Assembly (NCBI GenBank): GCA_041395525.1 | Contig: JAWLAH010000002.1 | Coordinates: 255,665 to 319,664 of the forward strand | Length of the DNA: 64,000 bases | Reading direction: 5' to 3' | Origin: CADEED01 sp020442965 | GTDB taxonomy: Bacteria > Pseudomonadota > Gammaproteobacteria > Steroidobacterales > Steroidobacteraceae | Part shown: one piece after another, positions 7,543 through 17,034 of the stretch | Numbering within the stretch: position 1 is the stretch's first letter | Layout: the number at the start of each line of letters is the position of its first letter | The notes under the pieces: model-generated | Database searches by the model: none | What the model was told of the DNA's origin: nothing | What the model saw: the letters and a program-made list of their open reading frames with translations, nothing else | Made by a program: the position numbers and the translations under genes

Positions 7543-10500
7543 ATGGCTTGGGTGCACCACACGAAGTGGGCGTTGCTGGTGATGCTCGGCGTTGTGATCA
7601 ACGCACAGGCTCAGACAACGCCACCGGGTGCAGCGGTTCGCAACAGTGGCTCGGTGAGTTACCAGCTCGGCAACGAGACGCGTGTTGTTACATCCAACGA
7701 AGTGACGCTCGTCGTCGAGCCTGCACCGACACGAGCGTCGCTCAGTCTCGAGCGGTACGCGGCGGGCAGCACGCAAACGACCACCGCCGGGCCGACGTCA
7801 TGCCGCCTCGGCAACGGATTCGTGGCGCTTGCTCCTCCGAGTGTTGCGGCAGTCGGTTCGATCGATCCGCTCGTGGCGGTGCCACTCGCCACCGCCTCGG
7901 TCGCGCACGCGGGCGACGCTTTGTTCGTTCGCATCGAGGATGCCGATCAGAATCGCGACAGCGCGCAGATCGAAACGCTGCAGGTCAGTCTCGCCGCGCG
8001 GGTGACGGGCGATGCCAAGCTGCTGCGGCTATCGGAAACGGGACCTGACACGGGTGTCTTCGTCGGCTATGTTGCAACACGCGTAGCGTCCGGAGCGAGC
8101 GCAGATTGCACCTTGAATGTTGACCGTAATTCGTCCATCACCGCGTACTACGTCGATTCTCATGATTCCAGTGACAAAGCCGATGCAACCGCCCTCATAG
8201 ACCCTTTTGGTGTGGTTTTCGATTCGCAATCGGGTGCGCCGGTCGATGGTGCGCGGGTACGGTTGATCTCGGTGGCTGATGGCGCATCGGCCGTCGTGTA
8301 CGGTGACGATGGCGTTAGTCGTTACCCGAGCGAGTTGATCACTGGACAGCGGGTGACGGACGCGGGCGGGACACAATACGATCTGCCCGCAGGCGTCTAT
8401 CGATTTCCGTTGGTCGCACCGGGGAATTATCGCCTTGAGGTGATACCACCCAATGGCTACGCATTCCCCTCATCCAGTAGCGTGGCCGACTTGCAGCGCA
8501 TCGCAGGCGCGCCATTTCGCCTCGGCGACGGCTCGTTTGGCCGCGACTTTACGGCCGATGCGCCGCCCGCTGTGGCAGTGGACATCCCATTGGATCCGAG
8601 TGGTACGGCGCTGCTGTTGCGCAAAACCGCCAGCGCTGCGACTGCCGCGATCGGCGATTTCCTCCAGTACACGCTGACGCTCGAAAACACGAGCGAGCGG
8701 GGCTTGTTCCAGTACGTCGAAGTGCGTGACGTCCTGCCGGTCGGAGCGCGGTTTCGCGCCGGCTCGCTCAGGATCGATGACCAGCCGGCAATGGATCCCG
8801 AGATCGCCGCCGACGGCCGCACACTGACAATTCACACCGCGGCACTCGCTGCGCGCCAGCAACGCGTCATTCGGTACGTCGTCGAGGTCACGGTGGGTAC
8901 GCGCGGTCGCGAGCTGGTGAACACCGCGCAAGCCGCGGCACCTGGTAGCGTGCGTTCAAATGAGGCGCGCTCGCTCGTGCGTCTGGCGAACGAGTTGTTC
9001 GCGGATCAAGGCTTCATCGTTGGGCGCACCTATGAGGGCGCCTGCACTGCCGAGAGTTCAAATGGCGACGCGCATCGTGACCCGGATCCCGGCGTGGGGG
9101 GCGTTCGCATTTACCTCGAGGACGGGCGCTACGCGGTGACCGACGAGGACGGCAAGTTCCACTTCGAGGGGCTCGGTGCGGGCACGCATGTCGTGCAAGT
9201 GGACCTCGACACGCTACCGGCGCATCTCGAACTCGTAGCCTGCGGGCAACGGGGACAATTCGCAGGCCGCCGCTATTCGCAGTTCGTCGATCTGCGCGCT
9301 GGCGCGCTGTGGCGCGCCGACTTTGCACTGCGCGAGCGTGCGCCACCCAGCGGGGAGCTTTCGTTCGAGTGGCAGTCGCGGATACTCGATCCGGCCCGTG
9401 CGTTTCACGCTGGCGTGGTGCGCGTCGAGGGTGTTACTGCCGGCAACGCCAGACTGTTAGTCATGCTGCCGGAAGGGTTACAGTACGTTGGCGGTAGTAC
9501 GCGCATCGACGGTGTCCATGCGGCCGATGGAATGCAACGTCAGGACACGCCACTCAACCAGCCGGTCTCGTTCGCGGACGGCTTACTCGCGGTTGAGCTA
9601 CGCGAACTCCCACCCGGTGCAGAGCGGCGCGTCAGTTTTGAGACGCGCGCCGTGCCAGGCAAAGGTGGCGATCTACCTGTGAAGGCACTTGTCAGCTGGG
9701 ACACGGCGGCCCAACCGAGCGCGCGGACGCTACCCCTGGTGAGCGAGCTGCGACGTGGAGTCGCACAACGCAAAGCGCAGCAATTTACCCTGACATCGCA
9801 CTTCGACGTGGCCGACGCAACTTTGCAGGACGGCGACAAGCGCGTATTGGCGCGCCTCGCGGCTTCGTGGCGCGCTGTACAGAATGTTCGCATCCGCGCT
9901 GTCGGGCACACCGATTCGACCCGCATTGCGCCACGCGCGCGCGCACTGTTCGTTGACAACTACGCACTCTCAGAAGCGCGTGCGCAGTCCGTTGCGAGCT
10001 ATTTGGCGGCCGAGCTCGGCGTGTCGCCTGATCGAATCGATGTTTCTGGCAGAGGTGCTGATGAGCCGGTCGCACAAGGGCGTGATCCGACACAGCTAGC
10101 CTTGAATAGACGCGTGGAGCTGCTACTCGAGGGCGAGCGCGTGAGTGGCGATCCACCGCTCGAACTCATTACCAACCCAGCGCAACCGACTCGGGTCGAG
10201 ACCCGCGGCGTTGTCGTGCGCGGGCCGCGGGCGCTACCTGCGACGCGCGGTGTCACAGCCACTGCGGCGCGGGCGGCGCCCACGGACCCTCCGTCCTGGT
10301 CGATTGAAGAACTGGCGCCCGCTATCGCCTGGCTAGAGCCGGTCGCCGACGCGTTGCCGCCCATCGCGAGTCTCAGGATTTCGATCGAGCACGAGCCCGG
10401 GCAGACCGTGAACCTAACGGTCAACGGCGCACAGGTGAGTAGTCTGAACTTCGATGGCGCTGTGAACAACGTGGCGCGCACGGTTGCTGTGAGCCGTTGG

Positions 10501-13410
10501 CGTGGTGTCGATATCGAAGACGGTGACAATCGACTCGTTGCGGTGATTAGCAATGCGGAGGGAGCAGAGGTACAACGGCTCGAGCGCGTGATTCACTACG
10601 GCGGTGGCCCGGTGCGTGCGGTGGTCGACAAAGCGGCGTCGGTGCTGGTGGCTGATGGCAAGACGCGACCTGTGATCGCGCTCAAGATGTTTGACGCGTA
10701 CGGCAAGCCAGCACGGCGTGGCACGCTCACGGCTTTCAGTGTCGATGCGCCGTATCGCTCTTGGTGGGAGGTCGAAGCGCTTGATGACAACAAGATCCTG
10801 TCGGTCGGCAGGCGCGAGCCGATCGCCGAAGTGGGAGATGATGGCGTGGCACGCGTCGAGCTCGAGCCGACTACCCAATCGGGGAACGTGACCCTGCGCT
10901 TGCGGTTCAATGATCGGCAGAGCGACGAGCTGCGTGTGTGGCTCGTGCCGGGCGCGCGCGACTTCATTCTCGTGGGTATCGTGGAGGGCACGGCGGCGTA
11001 TCGCACGATTGCAGGCCACGTCGAGGCCGCGACTGCGGACGCGGTCGAGGCAGGTCTCGACGACGGCAGCCGCGTCGCGTTCTTTGCCAAGGGCCAGATC
11101 AAGGGTGACTATCTCTTGACTGTGGCTTACGACTCCGCCCGCGACCGCGAGGCAGCACGCGATCGGCTGCGCGGCGTGATCGAACCCGACCGTTACTATC
11201 TGCTCTATGGCGATGGGGCCGAGCAACGCTTTGAAGCTGCGTCGCAACGCAAGCTATACGTGAAACTCGAGCGCCGCCAGTTTGTCGCGCTCTTCGGTGA
11301 CTATGACACCGGCTTTACCGTCACCGAGTTGACGCGTTACAACCGCAGTCTGAACGGCTTCAAGACCGACTTTGCGGGTGAGCGCCTTGGGGTGAGTGGG
11401 TTCGCGGCGCGCACTGACACTGGGTTCGTTCGCGACGAGATTCCGGGCGACGGCACGTCCGGGATCTACCGATTGAGTCGCTCGCCGATCGTCATCGGCA
11501 GTGACAAGCTGCGCATCGAAGTGCGTGATCGCTTCCGTAGTGAGCAGATCATCGAATCGCGCGAACTTGCACCGTACATCGACTACGATCTCGACTATCT
11601 GCGTGGCACGGTCTTCTTCAAGGCACCGGTCGCGTCGCGCGATCACAATTTCAATCCGGTTTTCGTCGTCGCCGATTACGAAGTGCGTACCGGCGGTGAC
11701 GAGGAGACGAGCGCGGGTGTGCGTGTTACCTCTAAGTTGGCCAATGAGCGGCTCGAGTTGGGCGCTAGCCTGATTCACGACGGCGCGCAGGCAGGCGCAA
11801 CTCAGATCGGCGGCGCCGATCTGAAGTGGCGCATTGCACCCGCGACCGAACTGCGCGCCGAAGTCGCAAACTCGCGGTCGGACGATCCGGTTCGGCCCGC
11901 TGCTGCGCACGCCTACCTCGCCGAAATCCGCCATGTCAGCGATCAGCTCGACGCGCGCGCTTACCTGCGGCAGGAGGACGCGGGCTTTGGTATCGGGCAG
12001 CAGTTCAGCGCCGCCACCGGCACGCGTAAGATGGGGTTCGATGGTCGCTGGAAATTCCGCGAGAACTGGTTGGCACAGGCGGAGCTGCAACAGCAACGCG
12101 TGCAAAGTACCGCGGCAGAACGCTTGTTAGCGAGCAGCGAACTGCGGTATCAGACAACGAGCGCGAGTGCCGGCGTTGGCGTGCGTCACGTCGCCGATGA
12201 CGTGCCAGGCGAGGCGACGCGGGCTTCGCAACAGGCCTTTTTGTCTGGCAGCATCGATGTCTTCGATCAGCGTGTGACGTTGCGCGGCGCGAGTGACTTC
12301 GCGCTCGCCAAGGATGATGCGAGTGCCGATTACCCAGCGCGATCGCTGCTCGGTATCGACTACAAACTGACGCCGACGGCAACGATGTTCGCAGAATACG
12401 AACACGCGGACGGCCGCGATCTCGCCGCCGATACGACCCGCGTGGGCCTGCGCGCACGCCCGTGGGAACGGACGCAGATCGTCTCGACGGTCAATCAATC
12501 CGCTACGGAATTCGGTCCGCGAACTTTCGCCAACTTTGGTCTGACACAAGGTTGGCAATTCAATGAGCGCTGGGCTGTCGATCTGGGTATCGATCAGTCG
12601 AACACGGTCCGCGGCAGCGATTTCGCGCCACTCGATCCGCGGGCGCCGTTGGCGAGTGGCACACTGACCGAAGACTATTTTGCGACCTCTGTCGGTGCGC
12701 AGTATCGCAGCGACTGGTGGCAATTCACGACGCGCGTCGAGAACCGCACCGCTGATTCCGAAGACCGCTGGAGTCTAACAACGGGCTGGTACCGTGAGCC
12801 GCGTGCCGGTCATGCGCTGTCGCTTGCGCTGCAGGCATTCGATACGCGAGCAGCAGCGGTGGATTCCACGCAGGCGACAGCGCGATTCGCCTGGGCTTTG
12901 CGCCCGATCGACAGCGCTTGGATCGTGTTCGATCGGCTGGAGTTGCAATTGGACCAGCGCAGCGATCTTACGGGTTCGTACGAGTCGCGCCGTTTGATAA
13001 ACAATTTGCATGCCAATTGGCAGGTGGATGATACGACGCAGATCGGGCTGCAGTATGGTGCGCGCTTCGTCACCAGCAGCTTCGGGACTGAGCGCTATAG
13101 CGGCTACAGCGATCTCGCCGGTTTCGACGTGCGCCGCCAGCTATCGAGCCGCTTCGATCTCGGCCTGCACGGCGCCGCGTTGAACTCCTGGACCGCGCAC
13201 GTGTTGCGCTATTCCAGCGGGCTGGATGTCGGCGTGAGTTTTGCGCGCAACGTCTGGGTTTCTCTTGGCTACAATTTTGCGGGCTTCAGCGATGCAGATT
13301 TCGCGGCCAGCCGCTATACCGACCAAGGTCCCTTTCTCAGATTCCGAATTAAGGCGGATCAGGACACTTTCAGAGATTTGAGTCTCGACAGTCTGCGTCC
13401 GGCACGTTAG
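7543..13410 (+). CDS. Giant modular outer-membrane protein: DUF11, SdrD_B-like, OmpA-like and C-terminal beta-barrel
   Basis: From the ATG at 7543 the protein has 1,955 residues; this start gives a proper signal peptide (KWALLVMLGVVINAQAQ), although no Shine-Dalgarno is seen and in-frame starts at 7414, 7447 or GTG 7513 are possible. Order: shared N-terminal motif (28-58); a beta-sandwich region; Cna/SdrD_B-like modules (about 220-320 and 495-580); a DUF11 domain (about 354-480) between them; an OmpA-C domain (about 753-864) keeping GHTD, LSEARAQ and NRRVEL, which bind peptidoglycan diaminopimelate; further beta modules; and from about 1150 to the end strongly alternating strands typical of an outer-membrane barrel (for example LFGDYDTGFT, YDLDYLRGTVFFKAP). 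It probably anchors to peptidoglycan and spans the outer membrane, perhaps displaying or exporting the three small proteins encoded upstream. That partnership is inference. Confidence 0.8.
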   Translation: MAWVHHTKWALLVMLGVVINAQAQTTPPGAAVRNSGSVSYQLGNETRVVTSNEVTLVVEPAPTRASLSLERYAAGSTQTTTAGPTSCRLGNGFVALAPPSVAAVGSIDPLVAVPLATASVAHAGDALFVRIEDADQNRDSAQIETLQVSLAARVTGDAKLLRLSETGPDTGVFVGYVATRVASGASADCTLNVDRNSSITAYYVDSHDSSDKADATALIDPFGVVFDSQSGAPVDGARVRLISVADGASAVVYGDDGVSRYPSELITGQRVTDAGGTQYDLPAGVYRFPLVAPGNYRLEVIPPNGYAFPSSSSVADLQRIAGAPFRLGDGSFGRDFTADAPPAVAVDIPLDPSGTALLLRKTASAATAAIGDFLQYTLTLENTSERGLFQYVEVRDVLPVGARFRAGSLRIDDQPAMDPEIAADGRTLTIHTAALAARQQRVIRYVVEVTVGTRGRELVNTAQAAAPGSVRSNEARSLVRLANELFADQGFIVGRTYEGACTAESSNGDAHRDPDPGVGGVRIYLEDGRYAVTDEDGKFHFEGLGAGTHVVQVDLDTLPAHLELVACGQRGQFAGRRYSQFVDLRAGALWRADFALRERAPPSGELSFEWQSRILDPARAFHAGVVRVEGVTAGNARLLVMLPEGLQYVGGSTRIDGVHAADGMQRQDTPLNQPVSFADGLLAVELRELPPGAERRVSFETRAVPGKGGDLPVKALVSWDTAAQPSARTLPLVSELRRGVAQRKAQQFTLTSHFDVADATLQDGDKRVLARLAASWRAVQNVRIRAVGHTDSTRIAPRARALFVDNYALSEARAQSVASYLAAELGVSPDRIDVSGRGADEPVAQGRDPTQLALNRRVELLLEGERVSGDPPLELITNPAQPTRVETRGVVVRGPRALPATRGVTATAARAAPTDPPSWSIEELAPAIAWLEPVADALPPIASLRISIEHEPGQTVNLTVNGAQVSSLNFDGAVNNVARTVAVSRWRGVDIEDGDNRLVAVISNAEGAEVQRLERVIHYGGGPVRAVVDKAASVLVADGKTRPVIALKMFDAYGKPARRGTLTAFSVDAPYRSWWEVEALDDNKILSVGRREPIAEVGDDGVARVELEPTTQSGNVTLRLRFNDRQSDELRVWLVPGARDFILVGIVEGTAAYRTIAGHVEAATADAVEAGLDDGSRVAFFAKGQIKGDYLLTVAYDSARDREAARDRLRGVIEPDRYYLLYGDGAEQRFEAASQRKLYVKLERRQFVALFGDYDTGFTVTELTRYNRSLNGFKTDFAGERLGVSGFAARTDTGFVRDEIPGDGTSGIYRLSRSPIVIGSDKLRIEVRDRFRSEQIIESRELAPYIDYDLDYLRGTVFFKAPVASRDHNFNPVFVVADYEVRTGGDEETSAGVRVTSKLANERLELGASLIHDGAQAGATQIGGADLKWRIAPATELRAEVANSRSDDPVRPAAAHAYLAEIRHVSDQLDARAYLRQEDAGFGIGQQFSAATGTRKMGFDGRWKFRENWLAQAELQQQRVQSTAAERLLASSELRYQTTSASAGVGVRHVADDVPGEATRASQQAFLSGSIDVFDQRVTLRGASDFALAKDDASADYPARSLLGIDYKLTPTATMFAEYEHADGRDLAADTTRVGLRARPWERTQIVSTVNQSATEFGPRTFANFGLTQGWQFNERWAVDLGIDQSNTVRGSDFAPLDPRAPLASGTLTEDYFATSVGAQYRSDWWQFTTRVENRTADSEDRWSLTTGWYREPRAGHALSLALQAFDTRAAAVDSTQATARFAWALRPIDSAWIVFDRLELQLDQRSDLTGSYESRRLINNLHANWQVDDTTQIGLQYGARFVTSSFGTERYSGYSDLAGFDVRRQLSSRFDLGLHGAALNSWTAHVLRYSSGLDVGVSFARNVWVSLGYNFAGFSDADFAASRYTDQGPFLRFRIKADQDTFRDLSLDSLRPAR

Positions 13411-13430
13411 CGTCCTGCCTGACAGGACGC
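13410..13430 (+). promoter_or_regulatory. Hairpin covering the ribosome site of the yoaA-like gene
   Basis: GCGTCCTG (13410-13417) pairs exactly with CAGGACGC (13423-13430) around a 5-base loop. The 3' arm contains AGGA at 13424-13427, five bases before the ATG at 13433, so the structure would hide the Shine-Dalgarno. There is no T-tract, so a terminator is less likely. Confidence 0.4.
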
Positions 13431-13432
13431 AC

Positions 13433-15409
13433 ATGCAATCACTTTCCGACATTTTTGGGCCGCGCGGGCCGCTCGCTCGCGCCCTACCGGGTTTTCGACC
13501 AAGGCGCGCGCAAGTGGCGATGGCTGAGCGCGTGGCGGATGCCATTGCCGATGCCCAATTGCTGGTCGTCGAGGCGGGTACCGGTACCGGCAAGACGTTC
13601 GCGTATCTCGTGCCCGCATTGCTTTCTGGTGTACGGGTACTGCTATCGACCGGCACGCGCACCTTGCAAGATCAATTGTTCGCTCGCGATCTGCCCCTGG
13701 TTGCCCGTGCGATCGGCGCGCCAGCGCGCGTCGCCCTCCTGAAGGGTCGCGCTAACTATCTGTGCCGCTACCGCCTGGGTATTGCCACGACGCAGCTCAC
13801 GCTCGACCGTTCTGCAAGGCGCGATACTTTGTTAGCCCGTATCGAGGTGTGGTCGCGGACCACGCGCACCGGGGATTTGGCCGAGATCGACGAACTCGCC
13901 GACTCCAACCCGCTTTGGCCGCAGATCACATCGACTCGTGAGAACTGTCTCGGTACCCGGTGCGGCGATTATGCACGCTGCCACGTCGTCGAGGCGCGGC
14001 GCAGAGCGAGCGAATCGGACGTCGTAATCGTCAACCATCATCTTTTGCTGGCGGACCTGGCACTGAAGGAAGACGGTTTCGGGGATATTCTGGGTAGCGC
14101 CGATGCCATCGTTCTCGATGAGGCCCACCAGATTCCGGACCTCGCGACGCAGTTTTTTTCGAGCACGGTGAGTGCACGGCAAGTCGATGTTCTGCTGCGA
14201 GATGTGCGCGTGGAGCTGACGCAGGCTGGCCAGGGCGCGGCAGCCCTGACGGACGAGTTGTCCGCGGTGGAAGAGGCGTCTCGGGCCCTGGTTGCGATGC
14301 TCGCACGCAACCCGCGCGCCAGCTTCAGCCATCCAGACAGCAATCCCGACAGCGATCTCGACCGGCAAGTTGCGGTATTGCGCGATGCTTTGAGCGCCCT
14401 GCGCCATGCACTCGACGGGGCGAGCAAGGAGGCCGCGATTGTGCAGTGTTCTGCACGCGCGGCGGAGTTGGCTGAATCGTTAGCTGATATAATCGATGCA
14501 ACCGACACCGAGGGCGCGCGCACCGTCGAGACAAGTGCGCGCGGCTTTGCGCTCGGCCTCATTCCGTTCGATGTGGCCGAACGCTTCAAGGGCATCACGG
14601 AAGCTCATCGCGCGGCCTGGATATTCACGTCCGCGACACTGTCGATTGGCGATGACTTTTCGCACTTCGCCAGCCGCCTGGGTTTGGCGGAGGCGGCAAC
14701 CTTGCGCATCGAGAGTCCGTTCGACTACGAATCCCAGTCGCTCCTCTACCTGCCGCCGGATCTGCCGCAACCTGCCGATCCCACACACACCACTGCCGTA
14801 TTGGCCGAGGCCCTGCCGTTGGTGCGAGCAGCGGCGGGCGGTGCGTTCATACTGTTCACCAGCCACCGAGCGCTCGGGCTCGCAGCGGGGTTGCTGCGCG
14901 ACCGAATCGGGTCCTTTTCTGACGGACCGATACTTGTGCAGGGCGAAGCTCCGCGCGAACAACTGCTGCGTCAGTTTCGCGAAGCTGGCAACGCGGTGCT
15001 GCTCGGGACCACCAGTTTCTGGGAAGGCGTCGATGTGCAAGGTGACGCGCTGCGACTGGTGATCATCGAGAAACTTCCGTTTGCGTCGCCCGACGACGCA
15101 CTCACCAAAGCGCGGATCGAAATGCTCAAGCGCCGCGGCGGCAACGCGTTCCGCGACTACCAACTGCCGGAGGCCGCTTTGGCGTTGAAACAAGGCGTCG
15201 GTCGATTGATCAGGAGCGAGGCGGATCGTGGTGTAGTGGTGATCTGCGATCCGCGGCTCACCGATAAATCCTACGGCCGCGTGTTCCGCGCGGCACTCCC
15301 GCCGATGCGCGCCACGCGTGAGCGAGCCGAAGCGATGGCATTCCTTGAACGCATAGCGGGGGAAATGGAGCCCGTGTCTCGCGCCGCCGCCGCGGTCACC
15401 GTCAAGTGA
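13433..15409 (+). CDS. yoaA: ATP-dependent DNA helicase, YoaA/DinG (XPD-like) family
   Basis: A 658-residue superfamily 2 helicase that unwinds DNA 5' to 3' in repair. Visible: Walker A EAGTGTGKTFAY (about residues 47-58), the iron-sulphur cluster cysteines in NYLCRYR, NCLGTRC and YARCHV, the DEAH box VLDEAHQIPD, and late motifs FWEGVDVQGD and QGVGRLIRSEADRG. Length fits E. coli YoaA (636) better than DinG (716). The ATG lies two bases after a hairpin. It is followed by tsaB with a gap of 8 bases, an arrangement (yoaA next to tsaB) also seen in other gammaproteobacteria. Confidence 0.92.
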   Translation: MQSLSDIFGPRGPLARALPGFRPRRAQVAMAERVADAIADAQLLVVEAGTGTGKTFAYLVPALLSGVRVLLSTGTRTLQDQLFARDLPLVARAIGAPARVALLKGRANYLCRYRLGIATTQLTLDRSARRDTLLARIEVWSRTTRTGDLAEIDELADSNPLWPQITSTRENCLGTRCGDYARCHVVEARRRASESDVVIVNHHLLLADLALKEDGFGDILGSADAIVLDEAHQIPDLATQFFSSTVSARQVDVLLRDVRVELTQAGQGAAALTDELSAVEEASRALVAMLARNPRASFSHPDSNPDSDLDRQVAVLRDALSALRHALDGASKEAAIVQCSARAAELAESLADIIDATDTEGARTVETSARGFALGLIPFDVAERFKGITEAHRAAWIFTSATLSIGDDFSHFASRLGLAEAATLRIESPFDYESQSLLYLPPDLPQPADPTHTTAVLAEALPLVRAAAGGAFILFTSHRALGLAAGLLRDRIGSFSDGPILVQGEAPREQLLRQFREAGNAVLLGTTSFWEGVDVQGDALRLVIIEKLPFASPDDALTKARIEMLKRRGGNAFRDYQLPEAALALKQGVGRLIRSEADRGVVVICDPRLTDKSYGRVFRAALPPMRATRERAEAMAFLERIAGEMEPVSRAAAAVTVK

Positions 15410-15417
15410 CGCCATGA

Positions 15418-16227
15418 GTGACATCGATCGTGTCGCGGCCTGACAAATTCTTGCCATCGATCCTCGCCCTCGATACGGCGACCGAAGCCTGTTCCGCGGC
15501 CTTACAGGTCGGCGCGCGGGTGCTGGAGCGGTTCGAAGACCTCGACCGGGGGCATTCCGAACGCATTCTGCCAATGATTGACGAGTTGTTGCACGCGGGC
15601 GGCATTGCGCTGGCAGACCTTGACGCAATTGCGTTTGGACGCGGGCCGGGTGCATTTACCGGTGTTAGGCTGGCCGCCAGTGTCACGCAGGGCCTGGCGT
15701 TCGGCGCGGGCTTGCCGGTCGTGCCGATCTCGAATCTGGCGCTGTTGGCGGCGCAGGCGTTTCGTCTCGATCGAGCGGCCACACATGTCTGGGTCGCCGC
15801 GGATGCGCGTATGCAGGAGATTTATTGCGCGACGTATCAGCGTGTCTCGGGCCACTCTGGGCAGTTGAATTCCGTAGACACGATGAGCGCGGAGTTCGAA
15901 CGGCTGGGCGAGGAGCGGGTTGTCGGCGGCACGGCGCTGGTGCTACCGCCCGCCGAACTGGAGCAGGCAGCGAGAGCTGACTCGAGCGGGTTGGCGACAG
16001 CGCGCGTCGTTGCGATCGGGCGGGCACTGCGAGCCTATCCCGCAGTGGCCGTGCGGCTCGATGGCTGGTGTGCAGCGCGGTTCGCGCACGCGCTCCCACA
16101 AGCGGTTGACATGTTGCCGCTCGCGAGCCGGGCGTTCCTCGCCGGGCGAGCCGTGCCAGCGGAGCTGGCGCTGCCGGTTTATGTCCGCGACGATGTTGCG
16201 CGCGTGCCTGTCATACCAGTGAAATAA
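15418..16227 (+). CDS. tsaB: tRNA threonylcarbamoyladenosine biosynthesis protein TsaB
   Basis: A 269-residue member of the ASKHA fold, partner of TsaD and TsaE in making t6A37 on ANN-decoding tRNAs. The family N-terminus ILALDTATEACSAAL, the GHSERILPMIDELL segment and GRGPGAFTGVRL are all present. GTG codons at 15418 and 15430 are both possible starts; an ATG at 15414 is out of frame. It lies directly behind the helicase gene. As usual for TsaB, it would be a structural partner and not the catalytic subunit. Confidence 0.93.
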   Translation: MTSIVSRPDKFLPSILALDTATEACSAALQVGARVLERFEDLDRGHSERILPMIDELLHAGGIALADLDAIAFGRGPGAFTGVRLAASVTQGLAFGAGLPVVPISNLALLAAQAFRLDRAATHVWVAADARMQEIYCATYQRVSGHSGQLNSVDTMSAEFERLGEERVVGGTALVLPPAELEQAARADSSGLATARVVAIGRALRAYPAVAVRLDGWCAARFAHALPQAVDMLPLASRAFLAGRAVPAELALPVYVRDDVARVPVIPVK

Positions 16228-16241
16228 TCGCGCGCTGTAAT
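16208..16241 (+). promoter_or_regulatory. Possible degenerate Pho box before phoB
   Basis: CTGTCAT at 16208-16214 matches a Pho half site exactly; 11 bases on, GTGAAAT (16219-16225) is only a weak second half. Another CTGTAAT stands at 16235-16241. Autoregulation of phoB by PhoB is common. The site overlaps the 3' end of tsaB, so this is a weak call. Confidence 0.3.
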
Positions 16242-16250
16242 GAACGGGCC

Positions 16251-17006
16251 ATGCAACACCCTCAATCGACGCAGTCGCGGGCCACTAACAGTGCTCGGGA
16301 CTATCGTAACGTGACACTCAAACAGATCCTGGTGGTCGAAGACGAGCGCCCGATCCGCGAAATGGTGGTGTTTGGATTGCGTCGCGCGGGTTTTCAGGTG
16401 CGCGAGGCCGCGGACGCGCTGGCGGCGCGTGCCGCTGTCGCAAATAATCGCCCCGACTTGTTGATCGTCGATTGGATGCTACCCGACACCAGCGGACTCG
16501 AGCTGACACGCCAGCTCAAGCGCGACCGTGAAACGAGCGATCTGCCGATCATCATGCTGACCGCACGCTCTGAAGAGGCGGATAAAGTCGCGGGTCTCGA
16601 TGGTGGCGCAGATGACTACCTGACCAAGCCCTTCTCGCCGCGTGAGCTGGTGTCGCGTATCAATGCTGTGTTGCGGCGCGGTGCACCAGTCGCGGCTGCG
16701 ACCAACATCGAGTTCGATGGTTTGGCGCTGGACCGGGCCAGCCAGCGTGTAACGGCGGGCGAGCACGCCGTGCCGCTGGGGCCCACCGAGTACCGCCTGC
16801 TGGTCTTCCTGATGACGCACGCGGAGCGGGTGTATTCCCGGGAGCAGCTACTGGACCGCATCTGGGGCGGCAATGTCTATATCGAAGAACGGACAATTGA
16901 CGTGCACATTCGCCGCTTGCGCAAAGCGCTGCAGGAATTCGGGTACGATCGCTTTATTCAGACGGTGCGCGGCTCGGGCTACCGATTTTCGACGCGCGCT
17001 GCCTGA
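16251..17006 (+). CDS. phoB: Phosphate regulon response regulator PhoB
   Basis: OmpR-family response regulator of up to 251 residues: receiver domain with ILVVEDE, the phosphorylated Asp in LLIVDWMLPDTSG, and TKPFSPREL, then a winged-helix DNA-binding domain ending VHIRRLRKAL and TVRGSGYRFS. The receiver sequence is very close to enteric PhoB (VEDERPIREMV, DWMLP, GADDYLTKPFSP). A GTG at 16311 would give a 231-residue protein starting just before the receiver, as in E. coli, and may be the true start. phoR follows after 28 bases. Activates the pst and porin promoters that carry Pho boxes further along this window. Confidence 0.94.
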   Translation: MQHPQSTQSRATNSARDYRNVTLKQILVVEDERPIREMVVFGLRRAGFQVREAADALAARAAVANNRPDLLIVDWMLPDTSGLELTRQLKRDRETSDLPIIMLTARSEEADKVAGLDGGADDYLTKPFSPRELVSRINAVLRRGAPVAAATNIEFDGLALDRASQRVTAGEHAVPLGPTEYRLLVFLMTHAERVYSREQLLDRIWGGNVYIEERTIDVHIRRLRKALQEFGYDRFIQTVRGSGYRFSTRAA

Positions 17007-17034
17007 CCGTTCGGGCTATTGGAGCGAATGAACG

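Noticed and set aside
15414..15434. ATG at 15414 as the start of tsaB
   Set aside because: It is out of frame with ILALDTATEA; the GTG at 15418 or 15430 fits the frame.
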